64,000 nucleotides of DNA from positions 186,001 to 250,000 of the forward strand of contig CAZIMO010000002.1 in NCBI GenBank assembly GCA_964540535.1. Direction: 5' to 3'. A program made the position numbers and the translations under genes. The DNA is from Fimenecus sp964540535. Its GTDB lineage: Bacteria > Bacillota > Clostridia > Oscillospirales > Acutalibacteraceae. Each line of letters starts with the position of its first letter. The first letter of the stretch is position 1. Below are positions 63,324 through 64,000 of the stretch, one piece after another. The notes under the pieces were generated by a model. It made no database searches. It was given only the letters and a program-made list of their open reading frames with translations, and was not told the DNA's origin.

Positions 63324-64000
63324 TTATCCGAAGAAGTTCCAGCCAAACAGTCCGCCTGTGGCTTCTGTTGTGGTTTCAGGGTCGGGTTCAGGTTCGGGTT
63401 CTGTGGTTGGCGGTGCGCCCCAAACTTGAATGTACACATCTGTACCCTTAATTTTGCTTGAACCGGACTGTGGTGTTACCTCATAAACAGTTCCTTCAGC
63501 ATAATCTCCGTTATTCTCTTTTTCAATGATATTCACAACAAAGCCTGCTTTTTCAAGCGTTGACTTTGCCACATCAACATTCAAGCCCTCAACAGGCGGA
63601 ATTGTCACATATTCGGGACCTTTGCTGACTACAAAGCTCAAGCTTGTACCCATTTCGACCTCTGTTCCGGGATCAATGCTTTGAGAAATAATATATCCCT
63701 TTTCAACGGTCGCACTGTATTCGCTTGTCGAACTGATTTTGAATCGCTCGTTCTGAACAGGGTTCTGTGCAATCATATCATATGACGAATTGACAAAATT
63801 CGGAACTTCAATTGTTTCGGGTGCTTCTGTGCCCTGCTCTGTTGAATGTTCTTCTTCAGCAGTATCAGAGAAATGCTCATACACCATAAAACCTGCAAAA
63901 ATCAAAAGACCGATACCGAGAATTATTAAGAATGTAATCAACACTATTTTCACAGGATTGCTTTCTTCTTCAGCCACAGGTTCAGAAGCTTCTTTCTTTT
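63324..64000 (-). CDS. PASTA-domain protein, probably C-terminus of a PrkC-type Ser/Thr kinase (5'-truncated by window edge)
   Basis: About 225 residues are visible; the frame stays open to the window edge. A membrane helix (KIVLITFLIILGIGLLIFAG) is followed by two PASTA domains (SQSIDPGTEVEMGTSLSFVVSKG and VTPQSGSSKIKGTDVYIQVWG) and a Pro/Glu/Thr-rich tail. This is the extracellular part of PrkC-like kinases, which bind muropeptides or lipid II. The kinase domain would lie beyond the edge, so the assignment is inferred. The internal GTG at 63977 is not the true start. Confidence 0.82.
   Translation of the reverse strand, partial: KKEASEPVAEEESNPVKIVLITFLIILGIGLLIFAGFMVYEHFSDTAEEEHSTEQGTEAPETIEVPNFVNSSYDMIAQNPVQNERFKISSTSEYSATVEKGYIISQSIDPGTEVEMGTSLSFVVSKGPEYVTIPPVEGLNVDVAKSTLEKAGFVVNIIEKENNGDYAEGTVYEVTPQSGSSKIKGTDVYIQVWGAPPTTEPEPEPDPETTTEATGGLFGWNFFG

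Overview
The window reads as chromosomal DNA from a low-GC, spore-forming gut Firmicute, most likely of the Oscillospiraceae/Ruminococcaceae group. The evidence is a complete spoIIAA-spoIIAB-sigF operon, a SpoIID protein, RicT, DarA, an N-terminally extended L27 with its protease Prp, many GGAGG-type ribosome binding sites, sigma-A promoters with 17-bp spacers, and several host- or plant-glycan glycosidases. The genus cannot be fixed from sequence alone. No prophage, CRISPR array or intact insertion sequence was found. Both edges cut a gene: hemZ on the left and a PASTA-repeat protein, probably a PrkC-type kinase, on the right.

Layout. 1-6565 (-) is a stress and housekeeping operon: hemZ, MBL hydrolase, dtd, rel, recJ. 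A glycosyltransferase (-) and an acyltransferase-pth-mfd group (+) follow. 12.5-16.1 kb holds a CDF metal transporter behind two matching palindromes, then an AT-richer cassette of small genes with an S66 carboxypeptidase. 16.2-19.4 kb has a metallophosphoesterase facing a DUF4097/XRE pair. 19.6-28.0 kb has ppdK, a GH89 enzyme and a GH51 lipoprotein. 28.1-31.5 kb has a Fur-family regulator with a His-rich metal permease, then yerC, a methyltransferase and hslO. 31.5-37.2 kb (-) has a ferredoxin, ricT-holB-darA, an AEC transporter, a membrane protein and citrate synthase. 37.3-46.2 kb has spoIID, a surface protein facing a ribbon-helix-helix gene, an aminotransferase, rplU-prp-rpmA behind an L21-type leader, a nitroreductase, a broken XRE gene, an HMGL-like aldolase, tRNA-Arg and ychF. 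46.3-64 kb has tcdA, GH30, a giant MMPL transporter, an Fe-ADH, a radical SAM protein, a tiny Asn-rich protein, a GNAT_C acyltransferase, an oxidoreductase, a dead toxin-antitoxin locus, feoAB, the spoIIA operon, a DUF5696 lipoprotein, a nonsense-interrupted SLOG-like gene, an XRE regulator and the PASTA protein.

The most novel signal is a pair of diverged, roughly 85-nt structured leaders: 39653-39738 (+), ahead of a ribbon-helix-helix gene, and 44549-44636 (-), ahead of an HMGL-like aldolase. The three nested helices P1-P3 are all preserved although the sequences differ, and each difference inside a helix keeps base pairing. A Shine-Dalgarno-like AAAGGA lies just 5' of the outer helix and an in-frame ATG just 3' of it. 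A second hairpin competes for the 3' arm of the outer helix. This has the architecture of an undescribed cis-regulatory RNA or folded-spacer translation element. A transposed MITE-like repeat is the main alternative.

Other unexplained structure includes an array of four hairpins separated by ATTTCAC beside tRNA-Arg, a MITE-like element at 25024-25155 with a partial copy at 17656-17707, a fused antitoxin/toxin remnant, two genes killed by single nonsense codons, palindromic operators overlapping promoters, and a run of about five degenerate repeats inside the MMPL transporter.
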